DNA from: Peptostreptococcus faecalis
Lineage (GTDB): Bacteria; Bacillota; Clostridia; Peptostreptococcales; Peptostreptococcaceae
Length of the DNA stretch: 64,000 nt
Reading direction: 5' to 3'
Assembly (NCBI RefSeq): GCF_900240845.1
Contig: NZ_OERU01000001.1
Coordinates: 62,001-126,000 of the forward strand
Positions 28,369 to 38,335 of the stretch are shown here, in pieces. The notes under the pieces were generated by a model. That model searched no databases. It had not been told where the DNA came from and worked only from the letters and a program-made list of their open reading frames with translations. How positions within the stretch are numbered: position 1 is the stretch's first letter; the number at the start of each line of letters is the position of its first letter. The translations under genes were made by a program, and so were the position numbers.

Positions 28369-30813
28369 CTAATATATTAATGTTTGTAATTCTTTTATAT
28401 TCAACCCTATTTCTTTATCATAATAACTTGGTATCAAGACTAAAATATCTCCAATTTTTTCTATATACACTCTATAATTGTCTAAATTATTAATATTAAT
28501 AGTAAATGGTTGTAATTTTTTTAATGCTATCTTTGCTTTTTTGAAATCATATGATTCAATTGCTTCTTTATAATCACTTATATATTTTTGATTTTCGGTA
28601 TAAATATCTCCAAAATCTTCTCTTAATGAAATCACTACAGAACGTCCTCTTTCTTCAATCATATGAAAACTTTCAGAAGCAAATTTGAAATTTTGACCTA
28701 AATAATATCCATATCCCTTTTTATTACTCTGCTCATATTCTAATTTTTTAATTCGATTAGTAGACAAAACTTCTATTAAAGATCCCTCTATAGTTGGATA
28801 ATCTAACTTGTCACTATTTTCATACAAGCGTCCATAGTATTCTTCTTTTAACTCAGTTATATTGATTTCTTTATTTTCATACTTACTAAGTATTGCTCTG
28901 GCATGTTTTTTTTGTTCATGAATATCTTGCAGCATTTCTGTATTTTCATCATTCAAATCAAAAATATAAAATTGCCCATATTTTAATTTACCTTCCCTAT
29001 TGCAACGTCCCATAGCTTGTATTAAAGATGGAATCCCTGATAAAGAACGATATACTACCTCAAAATCAACATCAACTCCGGCCTCGATAAGTTGGGTGCT
29101 AATAACCAAAACTTTTTCATTATTTTTTAAACGTTCCTTTATCTCTTTTATCTTATCTAATCTATGAGCTGCACATTGATTAGTTGTCAGCTGATAGATA
29201 TTAAACCCTTCATATTCCAATTTTTTTATATAATCATAAATATCATTTACAACTTTTTTTGTATTGCATATTACAAGAATCTTTTTATTTTTTTTAGATT
29301 TTTCTTCTATATCATTGGAAATATCCTCTATGTTAAAATTATTTTCTTTTGACATATAAAATGCTTTTGTTCGCTCAAATGGTTTTTCTTGCTTTTTATC
29401 CAATTTTGCTACATATCCGTTATTTATCTCTGAATATGCCGTTGTATATTTTAGATGCACCGAATTTAACTCAGGCTGAGTAGCTGTACAATGTATCACA
29501 GTAGCATTCATTATATTAGATAAAAAGTTATTCACGAGATTAAAATTGCTTGTAGTTGATATTGGAATGCTTTGAACTTCATCTAACACTATTACAGAAT
29601 TTATAAGCTTACAAAATCGTCTAATATTGGATGATTTTCCTTTAAACATAGTGTTCATAAACTGTACCATTGTAGTCAAAATAACTGGTGATTCCCAAGA
29701 ATCCATCATGTACTGTTCAGAATAATACTTGCTATTTCCTCTCTTTTTATTGCTATCTTCTTCGCCCTCTTCTAATACAACATTTGAGTGATGTTCTAAA
29801 ACTAATTCACTGTTTATAATATCTTTAATCTCTTTTGCATTTTGTTCTAAAACAGATAAAAAAGCAGTTACATATAAAAATCTTTTTTTACTGAATTTTT
29901 CACAATTATTTAAAGAAAATCTTGTTGTAAGTAATGTTTTTCCAGAACCTGTTGGAAGCTCAGCCTTATAAACTCCGCTTTTAATTTTTTGTGAACTCTC
30001 TTTTGCCTGCTCTGCAAGGTTATTTCTAGAATTATTTATTTCGGACACTTCTTTACTTTTATCAAACATAGAATATTTTTGTTCAATACTTGTTACACAG
30101 TTTGCCCAAAATACATCATACTCATCTTTTGATAAGATTCCATCTTTCTCATCTCTAAAGGCATTTGCGCTATCATATATATCCCCTTCTTTCAAAATAG
30201 AAAGTAAAAGTCTTGTCAAAAGATGCAGATAATACCATCTTTCCACTTTTTTATCTGACATACTAAATATCTTACCTAAAATTTTCTCCATTTCCTCGAT
30301 AGATTTTAGCACTAATTTTTCAAAACCCATATTTTCATATTCCTGAAGTTTTGGTTCTATTATATTCTCCAAAAAAACTTTTATCTCAGATTCATTATAT
30401 AAATTACTCTCATTATAATTAATTCTTCTGTTGAATCCCATATCTTCTTTAGATGATTCAACTAAATCAAATAATCCATGATGTGCAAATATAGCATAAG
30501 ATAAAACTTCTCCTATAAGTTTTCCACCATCACTGTTATTCAATTTTTTTATAATATCAATTAATAAAACGCCCCCTACTGAAGAGTGATTCACTTTTTC
30601 TTTTGTATCAATGCTAATATAATCTTGAAAATTAGAAAAAGCTTTTCCCGCATCATGCATTATACCTAGCAAATAACAAGTATATGGTAGTTCAATATCT
30701 GAACCTAGTTCTTTACAATATATTGCTACATTAAATAAATGATCTTCTAAATTTTGAATATACAGTGTTCCGTCTTTTCCTACAAATTTATGCGCTATCA
30801 ACTGCTTAACCAT
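28369..30813 (-). CDS. cas3: CRISPR helicase-nuclease Cas3
   Basis: The 814-residue protein has an N-terminal HD nuclease domain (H25, H53-D54 in IMHDAGK, H76 in NHSSVG) and an SF2 helicase: Walker A ELPTGSGKT, motif II DEVQ in place of DEVH, motif III CTATQP, motif V STQLIEAGVDVD and motif VI QAMGRCNREG. Cas3 unwinds and degrades the non-target strand after Cascade binding. It is first in the operon; the promoter should be in 30814-31265. No frame disruption is visible. Confidence 0.96.
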   Translation of the reverse strand: MVKQLIAHKFVGKDGTLYIQNLEDHLFNVAIYCKELGSDIELPYTCYLLGIMHDAGKAFSNFQDYISIDTKEKVNHSSVGGVLLIDIIKKLNNSDGGKLIGEVLSYAIFAHHGLFDLVESSKEDMGFNRRINYNESNLYNESEIKVFLENIIEPKLQEYENMGFEKLVLKSIEEMEKILGKIFSMSDKKVERWYYLHLLTRLLLSILKEGDIYDSANAFRDEKDGILSKDEYDVFWANCVTSIEQKYSMFDKSKEVSEINNSRNNLAEQAKESSQKIKSGVYKAELPTGSGKTLLTTRFSLNNCEKFSKKRFLYVTAFLSVLEQNAKEIKDIINSELVLEHHSNVVLEEGEEDSNKKRGNSKYYSEQYMMDSWESPVILTTMVQFMNTMFKGKSSNIRRFCKLINSVIVLDEVQSIPISTTSNFNLVNNFLSNIMNATVIHCTATQPELNSVHLKYTTAYSEINNGYVAKLDKKQEKPFERTKAFYMSKENNFNIEDISNDIEEKSKKNKKILVICNTKKVVNDIYDYIKKLEYEGFNIYQLTTNQCAAHRLDKIKEIKERLKNNEKVLVISTQLIEAGVDVDFEVVYRSLSGIPSLIQAMGRCNREGKLKYGQFYIFDLNDENTEMLQDIHEQKKHARAILSKYENKEINITELKEEYYGRLYENSDKLDYPTIEGSLIEVLSTNRIKKLEYEQSNKKGYGYYLGQNFKFASESFHMIEERGRSVVISLREDFGDIYTENQKYISDYKEAIESYDFKKAKIALKKLQPFTININNLDNYRVYIEKIGDILVLIPSYYDKEIGLNIKELQTLIY

Positions 30814-31307
30814 ATTTTTCCACCTTATTTCATGAAAATATCTATCTTATTTTATAAAAAAAATCCATTTATAATTTATTTTACACTTCTTACAATTAGT
30901 ATAGCATATATTTAAAAGAATATTATGTCAATTTTAAAAACTACTATATAAAGGTAAAATAACTTATTATTTTTGTAATTTTAAAACTTTTTATTTTTAT
31001 CAAAACTAAAGTTCTTAAGACTTGCTTTATTTAATAAATAGCTAGAATTAGCGTTTCTTACGCTTTTTCGATTTATTAGCAAATACAAAAACAAATAAAT
31101 TTTCTCTAAGTCGTATATGTTTTTTCTATGATAGAATAATGAAAAATAGGTATTTCATTTAGCTACTCACTAAATAAATTTTATTTTTTCATGGTAAATT
31201 TATATTTTATTTAAAATTGTTCTAAGTGTTTTAGAAAAAATCAACTACTTATAACAATTTTTTGCAAAAAAAAAGACTGATACACAATTATATCAGTCTT
31301 TTGAATA
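30814..31307. other. Region upstream of the cas operon
   Basis: This 494-base AT-rich gap carries the upstream region of cas3 and the terminator of the next gene (31266-31302). No coding frame with a ribosome-binding site is visible, and I cannot name a promoter with confidence. Confidence 0.5.
31266..31302 (-). terminator. Terminator of the second CPBP gene
   Basis: AAAAGACTGATA pairs with TATCAGTCTTTT, with a long T-run on the minus strand. It lies immediately after the stop and insulates the cas operon. Confidence 0.88.
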
Positions 31308-32006
31308 CTATATGAAAAACATTACAATAACTGCTGCGAGGTTATTCAGTAAATGTGCTCCTATAGAAACTTCTAATCTTTTTGTCTTATAGTATAAAAT
31401 TCCTGCAACAACTCCCAGTAAAAAGTACATTATCAAACTTGTTATATTGGTTATAGTATGAATAGAACCAAATATTAAAGAACTTACTACTATACCTAGT
31501 ATTTGTTTATTTTCGAAAAGTCTCCCTATTATATAACCTCTAAATATAATTTCTTCTACTATTGGTGCAAAAATTACAATTGTGACAATTATCAAATACC
31601 AACTAGTATTTTTGTACAATCCAGTCAACATTGCATCGTTCATGCTATTTTCCATTCCTTGTATTTTTAAAATAGCTGTACCAGCATATGCAATAATACG
31701 CATAGAAATAAAACCTACTAAAATATAAATAATATTTTTCTTATTTATAAATTTCAATTCAAAGTCTTGTATTTTTATTTTCTTTGAAAAACACATAAAT
31801 ATTAGGATAACAATAATCGATGTTATTATAGGAATAATTGTATTAGAACCCACTAGTGGAGCCTTTAAAAAATTACCTCCTTCTACATTTTTAAATCCAA
31901 AAATACTCATCCTAGTAATAGTCTCCACAGTAGAGGGAATTAAATAGATAATGGTAATTAGAATTATAATAAAAAACTCTTTGAAAAACTTTTTAATAAT
32001 TTGCAC
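31308..32006 (-). CDS. CPBP family intramembrane metalloprotease
   Basis: The 232-residue protein has about seven hydrophobic segments and the family motifs PIVEEIIFRGYIIG, FGSIHTITN and HLLNN. It differs from the paralogue at 14465 by an extra N-terminal pair of membrane segments. The role is probably proteolysis of a membrane substrate or self-protection against a peptide toxin; nothing nearby identifies the substrate. An A/G-rich site precedes the ATG. Confidence 0.82.
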   Translation of the reverse strand: MQIIKKFFKEFFIIILITIIYLIPSTVETITRMSIFGFKNVEGGNFLKAPLVGSNTIIPIITSIIVILIFMCFSKKIKIQDFELKFINKKNIIYILVGFISMRIIAYAGTAILKIQGMENSMNDAMLTGLYKNTSWYLIIVTIVIFAPIVEEIIFRGYIIGRLFENKQILGIVVSSLIFGSIHTITNITSLIMYFLLGVVAGILYYKTKRLEVSIGAHLLNNLAAVIVMFFI

Positions 32007-32151
32007 TTATAATTTTCTCCTTATTAAAATATATATTTTATATAATAACACTCTTGATAAATAAATTATACATTTGTTAATATTTTGTAGTAATTTATTT
32101 ATCTATAGTGAAATAATTATAAATTTTTTTCTTCCACCTATTACTTATGAT

Positions 32152-32488
32152 ATGATTATGAAAAAAATTCCTTATGTAAAAATAACAACGACTACCGAAA
32201 TTAGAAGTTATTTAACAAGAATAAATAATGCTGATTTTACTTGTCCGATGACTGCAGGAATTTTCATTTCAATAACAGCATGGTCAAGCTCACAGCGCTC
32301 TGAAGATGTAACTCCTTACTAGAAAAAAGTTCAAATCAAAAGGATAACTAAATCCAAAGTATCCAGGAGGCACTAAAGAACAGATTAAACTCCTTGAATC
32401 AGAAGGACATACAATAATTACTAGAGTAAGAAAAAACATTGAATATTATATAAAAGACTACAGTGAAAAACTATTTGATTTAAAGTGA
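32152..32488 (+). pseudogene. MGMT/Atl1-like DNA-binding protein, decayed
   Basis: The frame starts MIMKKIPYVKITTTTEIRSY and runs to DVTPY, then TAG at 32320-32322 where relatives have Trp (TPYWR). The rest, in another frame, reads LNPKYPGGTKEQIKLLESEG and ends at TGA 32486. A further TAA sits just before LNPKYPGG. This Gly-Gly-x3-Gln, Leu-Glu-x-Glu-Gly pattern is typical of alkyltransferase-like (MGMT family) proteins. With two stops and a frameshift it is a clear pseudogene. A terminator still follows it. Confidence 0.72.
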
Positions 32489-32494
32489 AAAATC

Positions 32495-32530
32495 AAAAAA
32501 GGTGGCAAAGTTAATTCTGCCACCTTTTTT
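32495..32530 (+). terminator. Terminator after the MGMT-like pseudogene
   Basis: AAAAAAGGTGGCA pairs perfectly with TGCCACCTTTTTT. It lies 7 bases past the old stop codon. Confidence 0.9.
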
Positions 32531-32620
32531 AAAAAAACTATATTATCCACTTCTCCACGCATTAATTGTTTATACTACTTGCTTAAAATATCACTATTTC
32601 AACCTCAAATATATATCTAT

Positions 32621-33238
32621 TTATCTACTCTTAATCATTATTTCATTACCATTTACTAAAATTGCCTGATTATTGCTGATAGGTTTTAAATTGAGTTTTG
32701 AATAATAGTTATCTATAATTTTTTTAGTATATTCCTTAAAAGGTTCATCTGTATAATGAGGCACAGTATAGAAATCAACCAAACCAAGAGCATTAAAGTT
32801 TTCCAAATTCTTGGCTTTTTCAGGATTATCCATTAAACGCACATATTCAATATTTGGAGCGGTAACAACTGCACCAGCCGATTCTCCAATATATAGTTTA
32901 CCAGCATTTATTTCATTTATGATTAATTTATCAGCACCTGTTCTTTTCATTTCTTGTAATAAGAAAAATGTATTTCCTCCTGTAACATAAATAATATCGC
33001 TACTAGTTATTTTTAATTCTATTTCTTTGGCTGATGCTGTAGATAATTCTAATTCATCAACAATCAATCCGAATTTTTCAAGCGATTTTTTTCCAGAATC
33101 CACGAAAAACACAACTTCCTCAACTATACTAGCTGTGGGAATAAAGGTTACTTTTTTCCCCTTAATATTTTCTTCAAAACTAAAAAGAATATCGGCAACA
33201 TCTTCAAATGATGATGATAAGAAAAGTTTTTTATTCAT
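32621..33238 (-). CDS. Peptidase E-like S51 family protein
   Basis: The 205-residue protein has the class-I glutamine-amidotransferase-like fold of S51 peptidases: IIYVTGGNTFFLLQ, then IGESAGAVV with the nucleophile Ser120. These enzymes release N-terminal Asp from dipeptides or act as related aspartyl hydrolases. AGGGAGG precedes the ATG. It is divergent from the WYL regulator only 90 bases away, so that regulator is a candidate controller. Confidence 0.83.
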   Translation of the reverse strand: MNKKLFLSSSFEDVADILFSFEENIKGKKVTFIPTASIVEEVVFFVDSGKKSLEKFGLIVDELELSTASAKEIELKITSSDIIYVTGGNTFFLLQEMKRTGADKLIINEINAGKLYIGESAGAVVTAPNIEYVRLMDNPEKAKNLENFNALGLVDFYTVPHYTDEPFKEYTKKIIDNYYSKLNLKPISNNQAILVNGNEIMIKSR

Positions 33239-33328
33239 TTTATTTCCTCCCTTTTTTTATTGTATCTATAGTATAATTATTAAAAGTATCAATTAATGAC
33301 ACCTTTAATAAAGAGAGGAGATATTGCT

Positions 33329-34270
33329 TTGAATAAATCAGAACGCATTAACGATATGATTATATATCTTAATAACAAGAATTTTTTCAATTTAAGTGAT
33401 TTAATGGAAAAATATAATATTTCCAGGAGTACTGCACTTAGAGATATTAAATCACTGGAATCATTAGGTATGCCAATATTTTCCGAGCATGGGAGATACG
33501 GTAGATATGGTATTTTGAAAAATCGCCTACTCTCTCCAATCATCTTTACTGTGGATGAGATGTATTCCATGTATTTTGCTATGCTAACACTGCAAGGTTA
33601 TCAATCTACACCATTTTATTTAGACTTTCTAAAACTAAAGAAAAAATTTGAATCCTGTATTTCAGAAGAACATAAAAATAACTTATATAAAATGAAAAAT
33701 GTTTTTAGATTTGCATCCACCAATCAAATTGTAGACAGCATATTCTTAAAAGATATTTTACATTCTGCAATAAATAATCATGTTAATGACATTACTTATA
33801 TGCGGTCAAATGCATATTATTCATACACAGTACAATTTATCAATATTTCCTCATCTTTTGGGCAATGGTACGTTACTGCTTATAATTATGATAGTGCCAA
33901 GTTACAAGTATTTCGTTGTGATAAAATAATTTCACTATCTACAAACGAAAATAAGCAATCTATAGATATCAAAAAAATAGAAGCTCTATTAGAGGTTAAT
34001 TTCAAAAATGAAGATTCAACTGACTTTGAAATCGAAATAACGAATAAAGGTGTTGATATATTCTTAAAAGAGAACTATCCATCAATGGAACTAATATATG
34101 ATAATGAAAAACCTATTATCAAAGGATATTATAACCAGAAAGAAGAAAACTTTATTTCAAATTACTTTATATCATATGGAAAAGAAATTATATCTATTAA
34201 ACCACTTGAATTAAAAAATATAATCAAGGAAAAAATGAAAGAAAATCTGGATTATTTCAACAGAATTTAA
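33329..34270 (+). CDS. HTH/WYL-domain transcriptional regulator
   Basis: I choose TTG 33329 (NKSERINDMIIYL) because GAGAGGAG lies 7-8 bases upstream; an in-frame ATG at 33296 lacks any site. The 313-residue protein has an N-terminal winged helix (NLSDLMEKYNISRSTALRDI) and a central WYL-like ligand-binding domain (QWYVTAYNYDSAKLQVFRCD), then a C-terminal WCX-like extension. This is the YafY/PafC class; WYL proteins respond to nucleic acids or small ligands and often control defence or DNA-repair genes. It is divergent from the S51 peptidase gene, a likely target. Confidence 0.82.
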   Translation: MNKSERINDMIIYLNNKNFFNLSDLMEKYNISRSTALRDIKSLESLGMPIFSEHGRYGRYGILKNRLLSPIIFTVDEMYSMYFAMLTLQGYQSTPFYLDFLKLKKKFESCISEEHKNNLYKMKNVFRFASTNQIVDSIFLKDILHSAINNHVNDITYMRSNAYYSYTVQFINISSSFGQWYVTAYNYDSAKLQVFRCDKIISLSTNENKQSIDIKKIEALLEVNFKNEDSTDFEIEITNKGVDIFLKENYPSMELIYDNEKPIIKGYYNQKEENFISNYFISYGKEIISIKPLELKNIIKEKMKENLDYFNRI

Positions 34271-34278
34271 TCTCTAAA

Positions 34279-34313
34279 AAATAGCGTATAGACTCTTTAT
34301 CTGTACGCTATTT
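34279..34313 (+). terminator. Terminator of the WYL regulator
   Basis: AAATAGCGTA pairs with TACGCTATTT, 8 bases past the stop. Confidence 0.85.
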
Positions 34314-34440
34314 GAATATATTCTATAATATTAAACTTTTTCACTCTTTTAAAATACAAAATATAAGAGATTACTTTTAGTAGATTACTTTAATAATTTA
34401 TTACCACAATACTCTATATTATATATTTTAAAATTTATAT

Positions 34441-34674
34441 TTATAAAATATATTCTTTGTTACTATTTAAAATTCCCCCTTTTTCCTGTCGCTGAATTGG
34501 ATGTCTTGGATTGCCATTTTTTGTAAGAGTTCCAAAATAAAATACACGTATATCTAATTCTTCAAGCAATTTCAATAATCTTGATTTCCCTATTTTAAGT
34601 GACTCGTAGTTCAAATCACCCCATGCACCCCAAACTTCTTTAATTTTATTTTTTTTAGATATGTACTTACTCAC
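34441..34674 (-). CDS. Small protein resembling the C-terminal part of DUF1643
   Basis: GTG at 34674 is preceded by AAAGGAG with 7-base spacing, so this 77-residue frame looks translated. VWGAWGD, an Arg/Leu-rich helix and TKNGNPRHPIQ match the last half of DUF1643 proteins (about 150 residues), whose N-terminal half is missing. It is either a truncated remnant that has acquired a start or a short family member. It lies 80 bases after the GIY-YIG gene on the same strand. Confidence 0.5.
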   Translation of the reverse strand: MSKYISKKNKIKEVWGAWGDLNYESLKIGKSRLLKLLEELDIRVFYFGTLTKNGNPRHPIQRQEKGGILNSNKEYIL

Positions 34675-34755
34675 ACTAGATCTCCTTTGAATTCAGTTTA
34701 TATTTTACTATAATTACAAACTCTAGTTAATATTTGAATACTTACTCTCTTATCA

Positions 34756-35613
34756 CTAATTTTCATTCATTCCATGTTTTTTAGTCTCAAATACTTTTTT
34801 CCAATAATTTTCTCGTTCCAATATAAGTTCTTGCTTTGTTTTAGTATCAAAAATTTCAAGTATAGAGTATTTAAAGTTTTCGCTAATATAATTTTTATTT
34901 TTCTTATGTAAATAATCAAAAACTTTATTTCCACCTGTAGGTTGATTTGAATCAGCATAGTTTGACCATCTTTGCCAAATTCCATCTGCATTACCTGAAG
35001 CAGAACCTATATAAAGTTTTCCTGTTTTAATATCTGTAATTACATATATGCCCTTAACATTTGATAATGCTTGTTTATAACTAGGTTCACCATATTTTAC
35101 TAATTTAACCAAATCTTTGTGAGTCAATGATACATTTTGATATCCGGTGAAACTTTTCAGCTTTGTTGCTGATGAAATTTCATATACTTCCATGTCTAAA
35201 TCATCTTGTGCATTTTCGTAAAGGCGCAAGTAAGAAAGAGATAACTTTCTCGGATCATTTATCTTTATAATTAATCTTTTTTCATATTGTTCATATTCTT
35301 CAACTTTTTTTAACGTATACCCTTGAACATCATATTTACTTGAGTGATTTTTATCTACTTCATACAGACCTCCAAATATATAAAAATCATTACCATAAGG
35401 ATAATACTGTGCCATGCCTATTAGATATTTTGTTTGATCTAAATTATGGTTGTTATTATTACTTCTCCAACCGTTCATTCTATCCCAAGTATCTTCATCT
35501 TCCATAAGCATATCATACGCTGGTCTAGTTATATCTCCTCCTTCATTTTTATGAAATTTTATCTTTGTTTTTTCCATATCAGTTGTTTGTATTAAATCAA
35601 TAAATTTAATCAT
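34756..35613 (-). CDS. GIY-YIG nuclease family protein
   Basis: The 285-residue protein has an unassigned N-terminal region (1-185, aromatic-rich) and a C-terminal GIY-YIG domain (about 188-280): GIYVITDIKTGKLYIGSA, then IWQRWSNYA with the catalytic Arg, GGNK and a late Glu in ELILERENYW. This fold cuts DNA in homing and restriction enzymes. GGAG precedes the ATG. Neighbours are a DUF1643-like gene and a frameshifted YDG-like gene, which suggests a mobile restriction-like module. Confidence 0.82.
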   Translation of the reverse strand: MIKFIDLIQTTDMEKTKIKFHKNEGGDITRPAYDMLMEDEDTWDRMNGWRSNNNNHNLDQTKYLIGMAQYYPYGNDFYIFGGLYEVDKNHSSKYDVQGYTLKKVEEYEQYEKRLIIKINDPRKLSLSYLRLYENAQDDLDMEVYEISSATKLKSFTGYQNVSLTHKDLVKLVKYGEPSYKQALSNVKGIYVITDIKTGKLYIGSASGNADGIWQRWSNYADSNQPTGGNKVFDYLHKKNKNYISENFKYSILEIFDTKTKQELILERENYWKKVFETKKHGMNEN

Positions 35614-35803
35614 TTTTTACTCCTATAAAATAAATTTACCTATATATGTTATATTGGTGGAAATAATTAATGCCTAACTCCTCGTTATTATGCATCGTTT
35701 ACACATTTGATAATCGTATTCATCCAATTATTTTTAACTAAAAATAATACTTATTTAAATAATCTTAGATCTCCAGTCAACGTTTTTTACAATTTTCATC
35801 ATA

Positions 35804-36567
35804 TTAATCTTCAATTAGTTGCTTTCTTAATCTAAATTTATACTCTTTGCGAATGCTACCTGTTTCATCTTTTTCATCTTCATAGGTATGCCCGACTAAG
35901 AAAAACACACCCTGATAGTAGTATTCTTTTGGTGATAATTTAACAAACAAATGTATTTGCTTTCCATCACATTCAGCATCAATGATAGCTCTATTGCCAA
36001 TAGTCATCTGTTGGTCACCAGATTTTCCTTCACCAGAGTATATATAGTCTCCATCAGCTGTCCAATTATCATGATATACAAAACCTGATTTTTTTTATCA
36101 ACAGATGAAATAAGCACTACTGACGAAGGTGTTCTATTTATACCTCTACCAAAACCGGCAATTTTTATACCAAATTGGTTCTCAACCTGCTGATAGTCTA
36201 AAACTGGTTTTTTAGTTAAGTACTTGACATTGTAATCATCACCAAATCCATCATCAATATTTCGTTTATTTTTTGGAGTTGGAGCAATTTGTTTTTCATC
36301 TACAGAACGTTCTTCCTCTGTCTTGAGAGCAGCTTTTGCTATTTTAAGTTTATTTTCTATCTCTTGTTTTGCATTATTAATTTCTTCCATAATTATTCTA
36401 TGCATTGATTCATCTTTGACCACAATAAATTTTTCAAATGCATCTGGGTATATAAAAGTTTTAATTCCCCTATAAGCAAAATCTATCTCTAAATATTTAT
36501 TATTTAAAGATATGATTCTTCCCTCTCCAAACTCATTATGTTTTACTATTTGATTTACTAACTCCAT
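35804..36567 (-). pseudogene. YDG/SRA-like domain protein, frameshifted at an A8 tract
   Basis: The first frame (from ATG 36567) begins ELVNQIVKHNEFGEGRIISL, has a coiled coil near residues 55-85, and runs to VVLISSVDKKN before shifting. The continuation, in another frame, reads SGFVYHDNWTADGDYIYSGE, then QQMTIGNRAIIDAE and ends at 35804. The break is a run of eight A on the minus strand (36089-36096); nine would restore the frame to about 257 residues. The GD-GNRA pattern resembles PUA-like YDG/SRA domains of modification-dependent endonucleases. A homopolymer at the break allows phase variation as well as decay or sequencing error. Confidence 0.62.
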
Positions 36568-36803
36568 TTTTACCACACTTTCTTTTTCACAACCTTTTCA
36601 GCCACTTATATCTACTTACTATTTTTTATAATTTCAATTATATTCTGCATTCATTATCTGAAAATATTTTAATATCTTTAGATCCATCTTGTTCAGCAAA
36701 GAGTAGTACGCACCTTATACAATCTATTTTTAAATAATAAATTTAAATTCATTATAACATATTAATTAAAAAACATTTTCCTTTTAATATATTATAGTTA
36801 TAC

Positions 36804-37697
36804 TTAATTTCCTTTTGATACATAGTTTTCAGTTATTTTTTTCAAACTAAGACTCTTGTTACTTACTTCGCTAGCATTAAGAGTTACAATAAATGCCTTT
36901 TCATCTATATCTAAGACTGATTTTTTCACCCTATTGAAATCTTTATCATATATTACTGCCATTATCATTTTACCTTTATGACTAGCATATCCACCCTCCA
37001 TGGGAATAAGAGTAGTATCTTTTTTTTGTACTTTAATTAATATTTCATTTATTGTCACATAGCTTTCTGAAATTATAAGTATTGTTTTTACTCCTACAAA
37101 TCCAACTTGAACTGCATCTACTACACGCCCTATTATAAATAAGCAAATCAGTGAATACATTACTATTGTTTTATTAAATGCTATCAGTGCACTCATAACA
37201 ACCATGCTATCTATACTAAATACCGCGGTTCCTAAAGAAATATTAAAATATTTATTCAATATTTGTGCCAAAATAGCAGTCCCTCCAGTAGATGCATTTC
37301 CTAAAAACACTAATCCTAGCCCAAGCCCCGTAATTATTCCTCCATAAATAGATCCTAGCATAAGGTCTTGTGTTAAAATTGGTATTCCAGAAGTAAGACC
37401 TACAAAAAGTGGGAATGCTAAGCTCCCATACGCCGTTTTAAAAAAAATTTTCTTACCTAATAAGAAGTAACAAATTATTAATAGCGGAATATTAATTGAA
37501 AATAAAACCAATGATACATTCCAACCATACAAACTATTTAATATAATACTTACTCCTTTAGCTCCTCCCGCAATAATCTTGTTATGTAACAAAACTGAGT
37601 TGATTGCTATTCCTATCAGCAAAGTTCCAGCTGTAACATAAAGGAAATCTTTTAACTTTTGAGTATTTTTTACATAATTCAATTCACCACATCCCAT
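36804..37697 (-). CDS. YitT family membrane protein (paralogue)
   Basis: The 297-residue protein has the same layout as the one at 11911: membrane repeats (GGAKGVSIILNSL, LGLGLVFLGNASTGGTAIL) and a C-terminal DUF2179 domain (LIPMEGGYASHKGKMIMAV). It stands within the accessory region and seems intact. The exact start is uncertain because no strong site precedes the ATG. Confidence 0.83.
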   Translation of the reverse strand: MGCGELNYVKNTQKLKDFLYVTAGTLLIGIAINSVLLHNKIIAGGAKGVSIILNSLYGWNVSLVLFSINIPLLIICYFLLGKKIFFKTAYGSLAFPLFVGLTSGIPILTQDLMLGSIYGGIITGLGLGLVFLGNASTGGTAILAQILNKYFNISLGTAVFSIDSMVVMSALIAFNKTIVMYSLICLFIIGRVVDAVQVGFVGVKTILIISESYVTINEILIKVQKKDTTLIPMEGGYASHKGKMIMAVIYDKDFNRVKKSVLDIDEKAFIVTLNASEVSNKSLSLKKITENYVSKGN

Positions 37698-37829
37698 TCT
37701 TTATTATAATTTCAATATCAGTAAGGTGGATAAGTAAACTCATTCAAGATTTTCTTCGCTACAATAAAGTAGAAATTATTATACCTACTCTCTTATAGCA
37801 TTTCACTTCTAGTGTCACAGTAATGTTTA

Positions 37830-38051
37830 TTATAATTCCATTTCATTTAGTAACTCTTTTAATACTTTAAGTTCGTCTGTACTTAAAGTTACACCTTTTC
37901 CCATTTTTTCATTTCCAGGTGCCCAGTCCCTAATATCAAATTTTGGTTCTCTATCGTTCCAGCTAATTAAGTTTAATTCCTTTGACCAGCCTTTATTATT
38001 TTCCGAAAGCTTTCCTATACTTTCTTTTATCTCGTATTTAATGCCTGCCAT
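37830..38051 (-). CDS. YdbC/PC4-like single-stranded DNA-binding protein
   Basis: ATG 38051 follows AAAGGGATGGG, so I do not use the longer in-frame extension. The 73-residue product (MAGIKYEIKESIGKLSE, LNLISWNDREPKFDIRDW, GKGVTLSTDELKVLKELL) matches YdbC, a bacterial PC4-fold dimer that binds single-stranded DNA. It overlaps the tail of a truncated VOC gene, which probably arrived or broke independently. Confidence 0.85.
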   Translation of the reverse strand: MAGIKYEIKESIGKLSENNKGWSKELNLISWNDREPKFDIRDWAPGNEKMGKGVTLSTDELKVLKELLNEMEL

Positions 38052-38119
38052 ATAACCCATCCCTTTCTTTAATTCATTTTTTAATTTATTAACCTGCTTC
38101 TTGTATAAAACAATAAACT

Positions 38120-38335
38120 TCAATTTGTAATCCCTATTGTTACTATTTCTTCATCATTATTATCGCTAGTAGCTTCGGATACAGAAAATCCATTTCCATC
38201 TCTATGCAGCTCTGAATGAAAATACGTTCCATCGGGATTCTTAACATTATATCTCAACTCTAAATAAAACGTTTTTTTATACAATTCTATTGCTTCTATG
38301 CTGTTTTTAACAGATAAACCTATTACTATCTCCAT
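38120..38335 (-). pseudogene. VOC/PhnB-like protein, 3'-truncated
   Basis: AGGAGGAA precedes the ATG. The 71 residues (SVKNSIEAIELYKKTF, NPDGTYFHSELHRDG) match the N-terminal half of PhnB-type glyoxalase-fold proteins, which normally reach about 130 residues. The frame stops after IVTIGITN and unrelated YdbC sequence follows, so the second beta-alpha-beta module is lost. Confidence 0.7.
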
